DNA of 52,942 nt from Sphingobacteriales bacterium (GCA_026390835.1 JAPLFD010000008.1:98396-151337), one strand, 5' to 3'. Shown: positions 1 through 10,357, numbered from the stretch's first letter. The notes: generated by a model not told the origin, from the sequence alone. Numbers and translations: made by a program.

Positions 1-1285
1 TCACTTTCTTATTAGATATTTTCTCGTTTTTAATTTGCTGCACCAATTGCTGAATTTTAGCTCTTTTAACTGCTGCATATGATGCATGGTCAAAAACTTC
101 AATAAGACCTAATTCATCTTTTTGTAAGCCACCTTTCTTCAAAACTAAGCCTACAATATCTACTTTATTTATTTTATCTTTTTTACCGGCACCTATATAT
201 AGCGTATCCCAATCAGTCGGTTTAGGAATTCTGGTAGTAGTAGGTAAAGCTTGTCTACTTGGATTTTTAATAAAGTCAGGCAAATGTTCATCGTTAGAAA
301 GCAAAATATAGGAAGTACCTGAAGCATGCATACGTGCTGTACGCCCGTTTCGGTGAATAAACGATTCTTCGGTATGTGGTAACTGATAGTGAATAATGCA
401 TTCGATTTCAGGAATATCTAAACCCCTGGATGCTAAATCAGTAGTAATTAAAAGCCTGCTAGTGCCATTTCGGAATTTCAACAACGCTTTTTCTCGATCC
501 TCTTGCTCCATACCGCCATGAAAAACAGCGTGAATAATTCCTTGATCTTTCAATATATCGCTAATACGATCTACGGCATCACGGTGGTTGCAAAAAACCA
601 AGGTTGATTTTTCACCAATCAGGCAAATTAATGAAAACAAGGTTTCTAATTTTTCTGCAGCCTCGGTTTCTATGAGTTTTATTTCTAAATCGGGTGCTAT
701 TTCGGCTTTTTTAAGAAAATTTAGCGCTACTGGTTGATGGATACCAGTAAACTCTGGGATGTTATTCATCCGCGTAGCAGAGGTTAAAATACGTCTTTTT
801 AAGCCTTTTAATCCTCCAATAATAAACGACATATCGTTCTGGAAGCCATATTCTAAGGCCTTATCAAACTCATCTAAAATAAGGGTATGAACGCTTTGCG
901 GATCTATGTTTTTATGCTGTAGGTGGTATGCTAAACGTCCAGGTGTACCAATTAAAACCATGGGAGGGTTTTTTAGACTATTTACCTCAACTTTTGTATC
1001 GTGGCCGCCATAACAGCAGGTTACTTTATACCCCGTACCCATACCTCTGAAAACTTGCTCAATTTGTAAGCCCAATTCTCTAGAAGGGACTAATATTAAA
1101 GACTGAACACCTTTTTTTTCGGGATCTAAAAGATTTAATAAAGGCAGTAAAAAACCCAGCGTTTTGCCCGAACCTGTGGGGGCATACAACAAATAATCTT
1201 GCTCAGTTTCGGCAGCTTTTAAAGAAGCTTCTTGCAATTGGTTAATGGCTTGTATGCCTAAGTTTTTTAATGCTTTTTGAATCAT
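1..1285 (-). CDS. DEAD-box RNA helicase with DbpA-type C-terminal domain (C-terminus cut by window edge)
   Basis: ATP-dependent RNA helicase, probably acting on rRNA during ribosome assembly as DbpA does (family inference). I translated 428 codons from the ATG at 1285; the frame is still open at base 1, so only a short C-terminal tail can be missing. Motif I APTGSGKT is at about residues 35-42, followed by PSRELG, TPGR, SAT (within TSATRM), the TTDLASRGLD region and motif VI HRNGRTAR. Motif II reads D-E-F-D instead of D-E-A-D. The tail from about residue 360 (YIGAGKKDKI) resembles the DbpA RNA-binding domain. alaS lies upstream on the same strand, separated by a terminator, so this gene should have its own promoter; I found no clean one. 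Identity as a DbpA-like helicase is fairly sure; the RNA target is not. Confidence 0.88.
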   Translation of the reverse strand, partial: MIQKALKNLGIQAINQLQEASLKAAETEQDYLLYAPTGSGKTLGFLLPLLNLLDPEKKGVQSLILVPSRELGLQIEQVFRGMGTGYKVTCCYGGHDTKVEVNSLKNPPMVLIGTPGRLAYHLQHKNIDPQSVHTLILDEFDKALEYGFQNDMSFIIGGLKGLKRRILTSATRMNNIPEFTGIHQPVALNFLKKAEIAPDLEIKLIETEAAEKLETLFSLICLIGEKSTLVFCNHRDAVDRISDILKDQGIIHAVFHGGMEQEDREKALLKFRNGTSRLLITTDLASRGLDIPEIECIIHYQLPHTEESFIHRNGRTARMHASGTSYILLSNDEHLPDFIKNPSRQALPTTTRIPKPTDWDTLYIGAGKKDKINKVDIVGLVLKKGGLQKDELGLIEVFDHASYAAVKRAKIQQLVQQIKNEKISNKKV

Positions 1286-1308
1286 AATGAATGTGATGTG
1301 TGTTTATA

Positions 1309-1345
1309 AAAAACAAAGGTTCAAGATACCCTGAACCTTTGTTTT
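1309..1345 (-). terminator. Intrinsic terminator of alaS
   Basis: Near-perfect inverted repeat (arms AAACAAAGGTTCA and TGAACCTTTGTTT) around a short loop, with a run of T on the minus strand past the hairpin. It lies between the alaS stop and the helicase start. Confidence 0.8.
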
Positions 1346-1368
1346 AAACGTAAATTATGTAGAGATAA

Positions 1369-3978
1369 TCAGTGAATATAGGTTTTGGCTTGAGCTAAAG
1401 CCTTTTCTATACCAGCACTATTTTTACCACCAGCGGTGGCATAAAAAGGCTGACCACCTCCACCCCCATCAATTTCTTTGGCCAGTTCGCGGATAATAGT
1501 ACCAGCATTTAAGCCTTTTTCTTTCACTAAATTATCCGATAACATCACCGTTAAACTCGGCTTTCCATCAATTTCTGCGGCCAATACCACATATAAATTA
1601 GCCAACTTATCCTTTAAACTATAGGCCAAGGTTTTTATCGCCTCGGCGTTAGGTAAATCTACTTTCTGGGCAATAAAGTGAATGCCATTAATATATTCGG
1701 CTTGTTTAGCTAAATCGGCAGTTAAGCCTAAGGCTTTTTCTTGCGAAGCTTTTTCAACTTCTTTCTTTAGATTAGAATTTTCTTGAAGTACTTGATTTAA
1801 AGCTTCTAAAATATCTTTCGGATTTTTAAGCGCCACTTTAAATTCTTGTACTATGGTATCTTGTTCACGTATAAAATTTGCAGCTGCGGAGCCGCTAATT
1901 GCTTCTATACGGCGAACGCCTGCTGCTACTGCACTTTCGGAAATAATTTTGAAGTAACCAATTTGTCCGGTACTTGCAACATGGATACCGCCGCACAATT
2001 CTTTTGAAAAACTATCATCAAAGGTTATTACACGAACAAAATCGCCATATTTTTCGCCAAACAAGGCCGTTACGCCCGAATCTAATGCTTGTTTATACGG
2101 TACATTGCGCTCTTCTTTTAAAGCAATATTTGCTCTTATTTTCTGATTTACGATTTGTTCAATCTGAAGCAATTCTTCATCACTTACTTTGGCAAAATGA
2201 GAAAAATCGAAACGTAAATACTCGTTATTAACGAGGGAACCTTTTTGATTTACATGATTTCCCAATACGTGTTTTAAGGCAGCGTGCAACAAATGGGTTG
2301 CCGAATGATTGGCAGCCGTATCGGCACGATTTTCAGATGTAACTTGAGCAGTAAAAGTAGCCGTTAAATCTTCGGGCAACTCATCGGTAAAGTGCACAAT
2401 TAAGCCATTTTCCTTTTTAGTATCCGTAATTTGAAGAATGCTCATTCCGTTCGACAGTGTACCAGTATCTCCTACCTGGCCCCCACTTTCGGCGTAAAAA
2501 GGTGTAATATCCAAAACCAATTGGTAATTTTCTTTGCCCTTAGCATTTACCTTACGGTATTTCAATATTTTGGCCTCAGCCTCTAGGCTATCATAACCTA
2601 CAAAATTCACTTCTTCTGAAGCATGTACTACTACCCAATCGCCGGTATCAATGGCAGTAGCAGCTCTAGATCTATTTTTTTGGACCTCTAAAGCTGCTTG
2701 GAAGCCATCCATATCTACCGATAAGCCTTTTTCACGGGCCATCAATTCGGTTAAATCAATAGGAAATCCGAAAGTATCGTAAAGTTCAAAGGCAAAATCG
2801 CCGTCAATCAGTTGCTGATCGGCAGCATAGCGTTCAAAACGTTGTACTCCTGTAGCTAGAGTGCGTAAGAATGAGTTTTCTTCTTCTAATACTACTTTTT
2901 GCACAAAATCACTTTGAGATTTCAACTCATCAAATACACCCGAAAACTGATTGGCTAAAACAGGGACTAATTGGTTTAAAAAAGGTTCTTTGAATCCTAA
3001 ACTGGTATAGGCATAGCGTACGGCACGACGTAAAATACGACGAATAACATAACCAGCACCAGTATTCGATGGCAATTGTCCATCGGCAATGGCAAAACTA
3101 ATGGCTCTAATGTGATCGGCCATTACCCGCATGGCTATATCGGTTTGTTCGTCTTTTCCATAAGCAATACCCGATGCTTTGGCAATTACCTGAATAAGGG
3201 GTTGAAATACATCGGTGTCGTAGTTGGAAGATTTGTTTTGCAATACCCGTACCAAACGCTCTAAACCCATGCCCGTATCTACGTGCTTTGCTGGTAAGGG
3301 TTGAAGTGAACCGTCTTTTAGACGGTTGAATTGCATAAATACGTTGTTCCAAATTTCAATCACCTGCGGATGATCGTTATTCACTAATGTTCTTCCGTCA
3401 ATATCGTGTTTTTCGACTTCGGGGCGGCAATCTACATGTATTTCAGAGCAGGGTCCGCAAGGGCCTGTATCGCCCATTTCCCAAAAATTATCCTTTTTAT
3501 TGCCTAATAAAATCCGGTCTTCGGCAATGCGTTGTTTCCAAAAATTATAGGCTTCGTTATCTCTAGGTAAACCTTCTTTTTCATCGCCCTCAAATACGGT
3601 AACGTATAAATTCTCTTTCGGAATTTTATATACTTCAGTTAATAACTCCCAACTCCAAGCGATGGCTTCTTCTTTAAAATAATCGCCAAAACTCCAATTC
3701 CCCAACATTTCGAACATGGTATGGTGGTAGGTATCAATACCCACTTCTTCCAAATCGTTGTGCTTGCCCGATACCCGCAAACAACGCTGTGTATCGGCAA
3801 TACGTGGATATTTTATAGCCGCTTCGCCTAAAAACAATTCTTTAAATGGATTCATCCCGGCATTGGTAAACATCAATGTGGGATCATTCTTAATTACCAT
3901 GGGTGCCGAGGGCACAATTTGGTGATTCTTGCTTTTAAAGAAGTCTAAAAAGGTTTTACGTATTTCTTGGGTAGTCAT
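1369..3978 (-). CDS. alaS: Alanine--tRNA ligase
   Basis: Charges tRNA-Ala with alanine in the cytoplasm. The 869-residue length is normal for bacterial AlaRS. The N-terminal class II catalytic core is recognisable ([40 protein letters not shown]). The zinc-type editing site shows H-x3-H (HSATH, near residue 557) and C-x3-H (CGGIH, near residue 661). The C-terminal C-Ala domain ends with a glycine-rich [14 protein letters not shown] stretch near residue 845. The ATG start is placed 18 nt after a TAnnTTTG element. It is transcribed divergently from the MerR-type gene, with about 110 bp between the starts, and is followed by an intrinsic terminator. No domain is missing. Confidence 0.97.
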   Translation of the reverse strand: MTTQEIRKTFLDFFKSKNHQIVPSAPMVIKNDPTLMFTNAGMNPFKELFLGEAAIKYPRIADTQRCLRVSGKHNDLEEVGIDTYHHTMFEMLGNWSFGDYFKEEAIAWSWELLTEVYKIPKENLYVTVFEGDEKEGLPRDNEAYNFWKQRIAEDRILLGNKKDNFWEMGDTGPCGPCSEIHVDCRPEVEKHDIDGRTLVNNDHPQVIEIWNNVFMQFNRLKDGSLQPLPAKHVDTGMGLERLVRVLQNKSSNYDTDVFQPLIQVIAKASGIAYGKDEQTDIAMRVMADHIRAISFAIADGQLPSNTGAGYVIRRILRRAVRYAYTSLGFKEPFLNQLVPVLANQFSGVFDELKSQSDFVQKVVLEEENSFLRTLATGVQRFERYAADQQLIDGDFAFELYDTFGFPIDLTELMAREKGLSVDMDGFQAALEVQKNRSRAATAIDTGDWVVVHASEEVNFVGYDSLEAEAKILKYRKVNAKGKENYQLVLDITPFYAESGGQVGDTGTLSNGMSILQITDTKKENGLIVHFTDELPEDLTATFTAQVTSENRADTAANHSATHLLHAALKHVLGNHVNQKGSLVNNEYLRFDFSHFAKVSDEELLQIEQIVNQKIRANIALKEERNVPYKQALDSGVTALFGEKYGDFVRVITFDDSFSKELCGGIHVASTGQIGYFKIISESAVAAGVRRIEAISGSAAANFIREQDTIVQEFKVALKNPKDILEALNQVLQENSNLKKEVEKASQEKALGLTADLAKQAEYINGIHFIAQKVDLPNAEAIKTLAYSLKDKLANLYVVLAAEIDGKPSLTVMLSDNLVKEKGLNAGTIIRELAKEIDGGGGGQPFYATAGGKNSAGIEKALAQAKTYIH

Positions 3979-3996
3979 CAGGATTTTGTATAGCTA

Positions 3997-4004
3997 CAAA
4001 GTTA
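3997..4004 (-). promoter_or_regulatory. Predicted alaS -7 promoter element
   Basis: TAACTTTG on the minus strand matches the Bacteroidota -7 consensus TAnnTTTG. No clear TTG is seen at the expected -33 position. The predicted leader is about 12-15 nt. Confidence 0.55.
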
Positions 4005-4036
4005 ATTTTTTGCCCCGAACATAGAAACATAAATAA

Positions 4037-4067
4037 TTGGTTTTTATTTACCATTATGGTATTTTTG
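4037..4067 (+). promoter_or_regulatory. Predicted promoter of the MerR-type gene
   Basis: TTG at 4037-4039, 20 bp spacer, then TATTTTTG at 4060-4067, a full match to the Bacteroidota -33/-7 arrangement. It covers the upstream in-frame ATG at 4056, so translation must begin at the ATG at 4086. Confidence 0.65.
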
Positions 4068-4085
4068 AGTGTTAAACCTCTAAAC

Positions 4086-4424
4086 ATGCCTTATCAAGAA
4101 GACCACGAAATAACCAAACGCTATTATACCATGGGTGAAGTAAGCGAACTATTCGGGGTTAATGCTTCGCAAGTGCGTTTTTACGAGAAAGAGTTTGAAA
4201 TTCTTCAACCCAAGAAGAATAAAAAAGGCAATCGCTTATTTACTGCCGAAGATGTAGAAAACCTCAAAATCATTTTTCATTTGGTAAAAGAAAAAGGGTT
4301 TACCCTACAAGGTGCCAAAGAACATTTAAAAGGCAATAAAGAAGTGGTTAAAGAGAATCAACGAGTAATTGACTCTTTAGAAAGCCTAAAACAATTCCTT
4401 TTAGAAGTAAAAGAGCAACTCTAA
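4086..4424 (+). CDS. Small MerR-family transcriptional regulator
   Basis: 112-residue DNA-binding protein. The N-terminal two thirds form a MerR winged helix-turn-helix: YYTMGEVSELFGVNASQVRFYE, then a wing with KKNKKGNRLFTAEDVE, then helical KEKGFTLQGAKEHL. The rest is one short helix that could form the antiparallel dimerisation coil; there is no C-terminal effector domain and no cysteine, so metal sensing is unlikely. An upstream in-frame ATG at 4056 is rejected because the predicted promoter covers it. The stop codon directly abuts the stop codon of the convergent proS gene. Targets are unknown. Small stand-alone MerR proteins of this kind are common in Bacteroidota. Confidence 0.85.
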   Translation: MPYQEDHEITKRYYTMGEVSELFGVNASQVRFYEKEFEILQPKKNKKGNRLFTAEDVENLKIIFHLVKEKGFTLQGAKEHLKGNKEVVKENQRVIDSLESLKQFLLEVKEQL

Positions 4425-5897
4425 TTAGTATGCTCGTGCAAACAATACCCGCTGGGTAGACGGTTTTCCGCTTAAAATACACACTCCAGCTTCTTGTTTA
4501 TTATGTAATGGAATGCAACGAATGGTTGCTTTGGTTTCTTCTTTAATACGTTGTTCTGTTTCAGGCGTACCATCCCAATGTGCTGATATAAAGCCAGGTT
4601 GTTCGTCTAACAAACGTTTAAACTCTTCATAATTATCAGCAACACGGATGTTATCATCACGAAATGTAAGCGCCTTTTTGAAGATAGCTTGTTGAATTTC
4701 TTCTAAAAGTTTTTCTAAATACAAATCTAAATTGGCTTGAGGTTGTGATGATTTTTCACCGGTATCTCTACGGGCAATTTCTACCGTTCCATTTTCCATA
4801 TCTCTGGCACCAACTGCAATACGAACCGGTACTCCTTTCAATTCGTATTCGGCGAATTTAAAACCAGGGCGTTGGGTATCACGATTGTCGTATTTAATCG
4901 AAATACCTCTTTTTTTCAATTTGGTAATTAAATCATCGGCAAAAACGCCAATGGCTTGTAATTCTTCATCGCTTTTGTAAATCGGCACAATAACTACTTG
5001 TATAGGCGCTAATTTTGGAGGTAAAACCAAGCCTTGGTCATCGGAATGAGCCATAATTAAAGCTCCAATTAAACGGGTAGATACGCCCCAAGATGTAGCC
5101 CATACGTGCTCTATTTTACCTTCTTTGTTCGTAAATTTCACATCGAATGCTTTCGCAAAGTTTTGTCCCAAAAAATGGGAAGTTCCTGCTTGTAGCGCTT
5201 TACCATCTTGCATCAATGCTTCAATGCAGTAGGTATCCAAAGCACCTGCAAAACGCTCGTTAGCCGTTTTTTTTCCTCTTACAACAGGCATGGCCATCCA
5301 TTGCTCAGCGAATGTGGCATATACTTCGAGCATGCGTTCGGTTTCTTCTACGGCTTCTTCGGAAGTAGCGTGAGCAGTATGCCCCTCTTGCCACAAAAAC
5401 TCGGCAGTACGTAAAAATAAACGGGTACGCATTTCCCAACGTACTACGTTGGCCCATTGGTTAACCAAAATGGGCAAATCACGGTACGATTGTATCCAGC
5501 CTTTATAGGTGTTCCAAATGATGGTTTCGGATGTCGGGCGCACAATTAATTCTTCTTCTAATTTGGCAGTTTCATCAACCACGATATTGCCATTGCCATC
5601 GTTTTTTAAGCGATAATGGGTTACTACCGCACATTCGGTGGCAAAACCATCCACGTGTGAAGCTTCTTTTGAAAAAAAAGATTTAGGAATGAAAAGCGGA
5701 AAATACGCATTGGAGTGGCCGGTATCTTTAAACATTTGATCCAATACGGCCTGCATTTTTTCCCAGATGGCATAGCCATAAGGCTTTATAACCATACAGC
5801 CTCTTACCGCAGAGTGTTCTGCTAAATCGGCCTTGGCTACGAGTTCGTTATACCATTGAGAATAATCTGTGCTTCTGCTCGTTAAACCTTTGCTCAT
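4425..5897 (-). CDS. proS: Proline--tRNA ligase (short, archaeal/eukaryotic-like type)
   Basis: Class II aminoacyl-tRNA synthetase that charges tRNA-Pro. At 490 residues it belongs to the short ProRS type without the bacterial editing insertion. Visible signatures are the motif 2 region ([34 protein letters not shown]), the [10 protein letters not shown] segment, and the C-terminal anticodon-binding domain ([20 protein letters not shown]), ending in the typical C-terminal aromatic residue (ARAY). The ATG at 5897 is preceded by a predicted promoter and about 50 nt of leader. Its stop abuts the stop of the convergent MerR gene with no spacer and no visible terminator. This ProRS type is usual in Bacteroidota, so it is not evidence of recent transfer. 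Confidence 0.96.
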   Translation of the reverse strand: MSKGLTSRSTDYSQWYNELVAKADLAEHSAVRGCMVIKPYGYAIWEKMQAVLDQMFKDTGHSNAYFPLFIPKSFFSKEASHVDGFATECAVVTHYRLKNDGNGNIVVDETAKLEEELIVRPTSETIIWNTYKGWIQSYRDLPILVNQWANVVRWEMRTRLFLRTAEFLWQEGHTAHATSEEAVEETERMLEVYATFAEQWMAMPVVRGKKTANERFAGALDTYCIEALMQDGKALQAGTSHFLGQNFAKAFDVKFTNKEGKIEHVWATSWGVSTRLIGALIMAHSDDQGLVLPPKLAPIQVVIVPIYKSDEELQAIGVFADDLITKLKKRGISIKYDNRDTQRPGFKFAEYELKGVPVRIAVGARDMENGTVEIARRDTGEKSSQPQANLDLYLEKLLEEIQQAIFKKALTFRDDNIRVADNYEEFKRLLDEQPGFISAHWDGTPETEQRIKEETKATIRCIPLHNKQEAGVCILSGKPSTQRVLFARAY

Positions 5898-5955
5898 AGG
5901 GTGTATCTAAATATGTGGGATATAAATTGTAATTTTAGTGTAAATAGGTAGCCTA

Positions 5956-5984
5956 CAAATTTATAAAATAAAAGCTATTCGCAA
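5956..5984 (-). promoter_or_regulatory. Predicted proS promoter
   Basis: On the minus strand, TTG (5982-5984), an 18 bp spacer and TAAATTTG (5956-5963) fit the Bacteroidota promoter layout. The predicted leader to the proS ATG is about 50 nt. Confidence 0.6.
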
Positions 5985-6010
5985 TTTTTGAATCACAAAA
6001 TCTACGCATT

Positions 6011-6877
6011 ATGAAAAAGGAAATTGTTTATTTGAGTGTAGTTTTACTTTTTGCTGCTTGTGCTAGCCGTAAAATGGCCACCACAGACGATAATGTTTAT
6101 GAATCTAAGGCTAGAGCAAAGGAATATCAGCCGTATGTTCGTTCAATTGTTCAAAAACAAGAAACAACTGTAGAAAATACCTACGCTACTGAGGAAGACA
6201 TTAGATATACTAGCGATTACGATTACCGCTACGATGATATAAGTTTTAGCTCTCGATTGGATCGTTTTCATAACTACTCACCTTGGCGTAATTATTACGA
6301 TTCTTGGTACGATTACCGCTATGATCCCTATGCGTTTAGAACACCGTGGTCGTGGAATGTGTATATAGGCCCAAGTTATGGTTGGAATTTTGGCTATAAC
6401 CCTTGGGATTATAATCCTTACCGCTACCGTTGGGGTAATTATTGGGGTATGTATTCTTACTATAACCCTCTGCCCTATTTTCCTGGCTATTATAATGGAA
6501 TCTACCCAGGTATTTCTTATCCCTATAATCCACGAACGTATAGACCTAAACCAGGGCGTGGAGGTGATAGCTTGAACCCTAATTTTGGAACAGGAGGAAA
6601 TTCAAATGGAAGTCGTGCAGACCGTTACAATGGCGGTACACCAGCTAATCCACCACGTGCTGGCGGAAGTATTGCCAGTCCTCGTCCAGATCGTTCTAGT
6701 GGTAGCACCACCCCACTCGATCAAACGAGAACTAGACCAGCAGATTCTGGACAACAAACTAGGCCAGCTAGAACGGAACGTCCTAGTACTCCTCCATCTC
6801 CACCACCAACTAGTTCGGGGGGCAGATCGGATAGTGATAACAGCGCACGACCAGCTCGTGCTAGAGACGGAAAATAA
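6011..6877 (+). CDS. Tyr/Trp-rich lipoprotein of unknown function
   Basis: 288 residues with a lipoprotein signal (hydrophobic stretch ending LLFAAC, lipidated Cys about residue 17). After a charged segment comes a Tyr/Trp/Asn/Pro-rich region, about residues 60-180, with repeated YDYRYD, NPWDYNPYRYRWGNYWG-like units. The C-terminal third is a low-complexity Pro/Ser/Arg/Gly/Thr-rich tail that is probably disordered. I recognise no catalytic domain. It lies 11 bp upstream of an OmpP1/FadL-type barrel gene in the same direction, so they are probably co-transcribed and the product is probably envelope-located. Function unknown; a surface or periplasmic structural role is a guess. Confidence 0.8.
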   Translation: MKKEIVYLSVVLLFAACASRKMATTDDNVYESKARAKEYQPYVRSIVQKQETTVENTYATEEDIRYTSDYDYRYDDISFSSRLDRFHNYSPWRNYYDSWYDYRYDPYAFRTPWSWNVYIGPSYGWNFGYNPWDYNPYRYRWGNYWGMYSYYNPLPYFPGYYNGIYPGISYPYNPRTYRPKPGRGGDSLNPNFGTGGNSNGSRADRYNGGTPANPPRAGGSIASPRPDRSSGSTTPLDQTRTRPADSGQQTRPARTERPSTPPSPPPTSSGGRSDSDNSARPARARDGK

Positions 6878-6888
6878 ATTAATACACC

Positions 6889-8124
6889 ATGAAACGATTT
6901 TTATTAATACCCCTATTTACGGGCCTAAGCCTTGCTTTGCATGCGCAATACGCAGGCGATGCCTTACGATTTTCCCAAACACAACCCGGTTCTACAGCTA
7001 GATTTGCGGCCAGCGGAAACGCTCATACGGCTATTGGAGGTGATTTAAGTAGTTTTGGTGGAAATCCTGCAGGATTAGCTTTGTTTACTAAATCGGAGTC
7101 TATAGCAGATTACTTTTCTGAATTGGCAACTAAGAACTATGGTACACCCAGTAGTTTAGCACAGGGTTCTATTGAGCGAATGGCCTATGATTCGTATTTA
7201 ATTGGTTATGATGCGGCTGGAGATTATTATTTCCCAGAAACAGATGTAAATAATATTCAAACTAAAAATGAAGACAGACGGGGTGGACAAACACAAGTAA
7301 ATATGTCTTTTGCTGCAAATTATAGCAATAAATTTTACCTCGGTCTTAATTTAGGTTTTGCAGGTATAAATTACACTTCAAACAGCGGGTATAGCGAAAA
7401 AGGTTTTAATGTGACTGAAAATAGTAATTATCAAGCAACATTTTTACAAGACCAAGTAACGAGCGGTAAAGGATTTAATGCCAAAGTTGGGTTTATATAC
7501 AAACCCAATGCAACCTTTAGGTTTGGGGCCAGTTTCGAGAGCCCTACTTGGTACCAAATAGACGATAGCTATACCGAAGTGCTTAATAGCAAATACACTA
7601 ATGCAAGTTTAAATTATACCAATGCTGCAGAAAATTACAGCTTTGTATACCGTTTACGTACACCACTTAAATTGAGTGGTGGTTTGGGTATTTTCTTTGG
7701 CAATGCAGGTTTTATCACTGCAGATGTAGATATGATTGATTATTCAACAATCCAGTTTAGAGGTACTAACAATTTGGATTTGCAAACCATTACCGACAAT
7801 AATCAAGATGTATTTGCTGCCTATAAAAAAACATATAATTATCGTATAGGTGCCGAGTTCAGAATTGATCAAATCGCACTTCGTGGAGGATATGGCATAC
7901 AAGGAAACCCTTATAAAAATTTACCCGATGCAAGCCATACGACTAAAACGTATAGTGGTGGACTTGGTTATCGGGTAAAAAACTACTATGCCGATTTGTG
8001 CTACCAACAATTAACAAGTAGTGCTAGCCTAAAGCCTTATAACTTGGCAAATGGATCGGCACCTACCGCCTTAATTGATGCAAAAAAAACAAACATTTTT
8101 CTAACATTTGGGATAAGATTCTAG
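6889..8124 (+). CDS. Outer-membrane beta-barrel protein, OmpP1/FadL-like
   Basis: 411-residue outer-membrane protein with an N-terminal signal peptide (FTGLSLALHAQ, cleavage near residue 20). The mature N-terminus contains the family-like GNAHTAIGGDLSSFGGNPAGLA stretch. The remainder is alternating amphipathic beta strands, and the protein ends in phenylalanine (LTFGIRF), as expected for barrels inserted by BamA. FadL-family proteins carry hydrophobic substrates across the outer membrane; related Bacteroidota proteins are often called hemin receptors without evidence. The substrate is unknown. It lies directly after the Tyr/Trp-rich lipoprotein gene, which might be a partner. Confidence 0.8.
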   Translation: MKRFLLIPLFTGLSLALHAQYAGDALRFSQTQPGSTARFAASGNAHTAIGGDLSSFGGNPAGLALFTKSESIADYFSELATKNYGTPSSLAQGSIERMAYDSYLIGYDAAGDYYFPETDVNNIQTKNEDRRGGQTQVNMSFAANYSNKFYLGLNLGFAGINYTSNSGYSEKGFNVTENSNYQATFLQDQVTSGKGFNAKVGFIYKPNATFRFGASFESPTWYQIDDSYTEVLNSKYTNASLNYTNAAENYSFVYRLRTPLKLSGGLGIFFGNAGFITADVDMIDYSTIQFRGTNNLDLQTITDNNQDVFAAYKKTYNYRIGAEFRIDQIALRGGYGIQGNPYKNLPDASHTTKTYSGGLGYRVKNYYADLCYQQLTSSASLKPYNLANGSAPTALIDAKKTNIFLTFGIRF

Positions 8125-8185
8125 TTTTTCAAGGTGTCTAAGCTATATATTTTTAGTAAATTTACAGCGTTCTAAATAACAAACT

Positions 8186-9061
8186 ATGCATCATAAATAT
8201 CTATTTATTTTCCTTTTTATGTTACTTTCTGGCAGCGCAATAGCCTCAGATATAGACTCAATTGGCGTAGAAAATTTGGAAGGAAAACAATTGATATTAC
8301 ACCGAATTACCCCAAAAGAATCTTATTACTCTTTAGGTCGGAAATATGGAGTAAACCCTGCTGCCATTATTGATTATAACCGAAACAAGGCTTTAGCAAT
8401 TGGCACTCTTGTAAAAATACCCACTCAGCGCATTTTCATTTCAACGATAACTACCGTGGGCAGTCCATTGAATTTACCTATTGCTACCGATGATGTGCTC
8501 GAATATGTTGTAAAACCCAAAGAAACACTATTCAGTATTTCTAAAAAGTTTTCTGTACCTATACAAGAACTAAAAGACTTTAATAAACTTAAAACCACTT
8601 CGCTAAAGGTTGGGCAAGTAATAAAAATTAAAGGCCGAGTAGAACCCGTTTTAATTAATAATACGGTGGTCCAACCAATTGCCGTAAACACGATCTTTAA
8701 AACTGATACTACTAAAACTCCCATGGCAGAAAGTGCAGAGTTAGATAGAAAATTACCTGCTGCCAAATATGGCTTGCGTGAAATAAAAGAAAAAGGCTTG
8801 GCTACTTGGATAGAAGAAGCTGAATTAGATGCCGGCCGTATGTTGGCGTTACACCCCAGCGCCCCTATTGGAACTATTATAAAAATAACCAACCCCATGA
8901 CCCAAAAAAGCACCTTTGCAAAAGTGGTTGGAAAATTTACCGATAACGAGTCCACCAAGGGAGCAATAATTGTACTTACCAAAACAGCTGCCGAATTAAT
9001 TGGTGCAGTTGATAGGCGCTTTCAAGTAAGTCTAGTTTACGGTATTCCGGATAATGAGTAG
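8186..9061 (+). CDS. Secreted LysM protein with RlpA-like C-terminal domain
   Basis: 291-residue exported protein, signal peptide MHHKYLFIFLFMLLSGSAIA. It has two LysM peptidoglycan-binding repeats, at about residues 36-75 (ITPKESYYSLGRKYGVNPAA) and 107-150 (VKPKETLFSISKKFSVP). The C-terminal part, from about residue 195 (GLATWIEEAELDAGRMLALH, then GTIIKITNP and VVGKF), resembles a double-psi beta barrel of the RlpA/expansin type. I do not see a clear catalytic aspartate arrangement, so it may bind rather than cut. The last 8 bases overlap the start of udk, suggesting translational coupling. A weak -7-like TAAATTTA lies at 8157-8164. Confidence 0.82.
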   Translation: MHHKYLFIFLFMLLSGSAIASDIDSIGVENLEGKQLILHRITPKESYYSLGRKYGVNPAAIIDYNRNKALAIGTLVKIPTQRIFISTITTVGSPLNLPIATDDVLEYVVKPKETLFSISKKFSVPIQELKDFNKLKTTSLKVGQVIKIKGRVEPVLINNTVVQPIAVNTIFKTDTTKTPMAESAELDRKLPAAKYGLREIKEKGLATWIEEAELDAGRMLALHPSAPIGTIIKITNPMTQKSTFAKVVGKFTDNESTKGAIIVLTKTAAELIGAVDRRFQVSLVYGIPDNE

Positions 9062-9704
9062 TAAACCTTTTGTAATTGGCATTGCCGGTGGTAGTGGCTC
9101 GGGCAAAACCTTCTTCTTACATTGTTTCTTAAACCATTTTCGTTCCGAAGAGGTTTGTTTGGTTTCTCAAGATGATTATTACATCCCCGTAGGTGAAATG
9201 ACCGAAGAGGAGAACAAACTGTTTAACTTCGATTTACCCAACACGATTGATGATGCGCTTTTTTTAAAAGATATAAACGCCTTATTGGCTGGTGAAACGG
9301 TGTTTAAAAAAGAATACACCTTTAATAATGCTAAGGCTAAACCCAAATTATTAGAAATTAAATCTGCTCCAATAATTATTGTTGAAGGCTTATTTATTCT
9401 CCATTTTAAAGAAATTGCTCAACTCTTAGATCTTAAAATATTTATAGATACCGAAGAGGAAATTGCGTTGCAACGACGCCTAAAACGTGATTTAGCCGAA
9501 CGAGGTTACCCAGAAGAAAGCATTTTGTACAAATGGTTTAACCATGTGGTTCCTGCCTTTAACGAATATTTATTGCCTTATAAACCTGCTTGCGATAAAG
9601 TGATTACCAACAATACCCACGTGGCAGAAGATATTGTTAGAGTTTCAGAAGCTATTTCACAGGAATTACGTTTAGATATTTTGCCTAAACGATTGGGTAT
9701 TTAA
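9054..9704 (+). CDS. udk: Uridine kinase
   Basis: Phosphorylates uridine/cytidine to UMP/CMP in pyrimidine salvage. 216 residues, the usual size for this family. The P-loop GGSGSGKT is at residues 12-19; [21 protein letters not shown] and [10 protein letters not shown] follow, and the lid region has [17 protein letters not shown]. The start ATG at 9054 lies inside the end of the LysM gene. The 3' end overlaps that of convergent scoB by 4 bases, with no terminator visible. Substrate specificity is assigned by family only. Confidence 0.92.
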   Translation: MSSKPFVIGIAGGSGSGKTFFLHCFLNHFRSEEVCLVSQDDYYIPVGEMTEEENKLFNFDLPNTIDDALFLKDINALLAGETVFKKEYTFNNAKAKPKLLEIKSAPIIIVEGLFILHFKEIAQLLDLKIFIDTEEEIALQRRLKRDLAERGYPEESILYKWFNHVVPAFNEYLLPYKPACDKVITNNTHVAEDIVRVSEAISQELRLDILPKRLGI

Positions 9705-10357
9705 ACATTCATTTCAGGGATTTCTCCATCAATTACAAGTTTTCCGGTGGTAGCTGCTTTAATTTCTTCTACACTTACGCCTGGTGCCCGCTCTTCTAAT
9801 TTGAAGCCACCGCTTGGCAATACGCTTAATACAGCTAATTCAGTTACTATTTTTTTCACACACCTCACTCCCGTTAAAGGCAAGGTACAAGCAGGCAATA
9901 ATTTACTCTCCCCGGCTTTGTTTACATGCTGCATAGCCACAATAATGTGTTGTGCCGATGCCACTAAATCCATAGCACCTCCCATACCTTTTACCATTTT
10001 ACCTGGTATTTTCCAGTTGGCTATATCGCCATTTTCAGATACTTCCATGGCGCCTAAAATCGTTAAATCTACTTTTTGAGCCCGTATCATGCCAAAACTC
10101 ATGGCCGAATCAAATACGGCCGAACCGGGTAAAGTGGTAATAGTTTGCTTTCCGGCATTAATCAAGTCGGGATCTTCTTCGCCTTCAAAAGGGAAAGGAC
10201 CCATGCCCAATAAGCCATTTTCTGATTGCAAAACCACATTAAATCCTGCTGGAATGTAGTTTGCTACTAAAGTGGGAATACCAATACCTAAATTAACATA
10301 GGTACCATCTTTTATCTCTTGGGCTATGCGTTTGGCAATGCCTATTTTATCTAACAT
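9701..10357 (-). CDS. scoB: 3-oxoacid CoA-transferase subunit B
   Basis: Beta subunit of a heterodimeric CoA transferase that moves CoA between succinyl-CoA and acetoacetate (or another 3-oxoacid). 218 residues. The catalytic glutamate lies in the S-E-N-G motif ([11 protein letters not shown], Glu46). [13 protein letters not shown] and [13 protein letters not shown] are typical of the subunit. The gene starts 5 bp after the end of scoA on the same strand, so the two form an operon. Its end overlaps udk by 4 bases. The exact acyl substrate cannot be read from the sequence. Confidence 0.92.
   Translation of the reverse strand: MLDKIGIAKRIAQEIKDGTYVNLGIGIPTLVANYIPAGFNVVLQSENGLLGMGPFPFEGEEDPDLINAGKQTITTLPGSAVFDSAMSFGMIRAQKVDLTILGAMEVSENGDIANWKIPGKMVKGMGGAMDLVASAQHIIVAMQHVNKAGESKLLPACTLPLTGVRCVKKIVTELAVLSVLPSGGFKLEERAPGVSVEEIKAATTGKLVIDGEIPEMNV

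Noticed and set aside
4425-5897. proS as a laterally acquired archaeal gene
   Set aside because: The short ProRS type is usual in Bacteroidota, and its base and codon use look like its neighbours.
6585-7001. 138-codon open frame overlapping the Tyr/Trp-rich lipoprotein and the barrel gene
   Set aside because: It is a shadow of the low-complexity Pro/Arg/Ser tail and runs into a second real gene in another frame.
8425-8982. 185-codon antisense open frame inside the LysM protein gene
   Set aside because: The sense frame has two clear LysM repeats and a signal peptide; the antisense product shows no recognisable domain or promoter.
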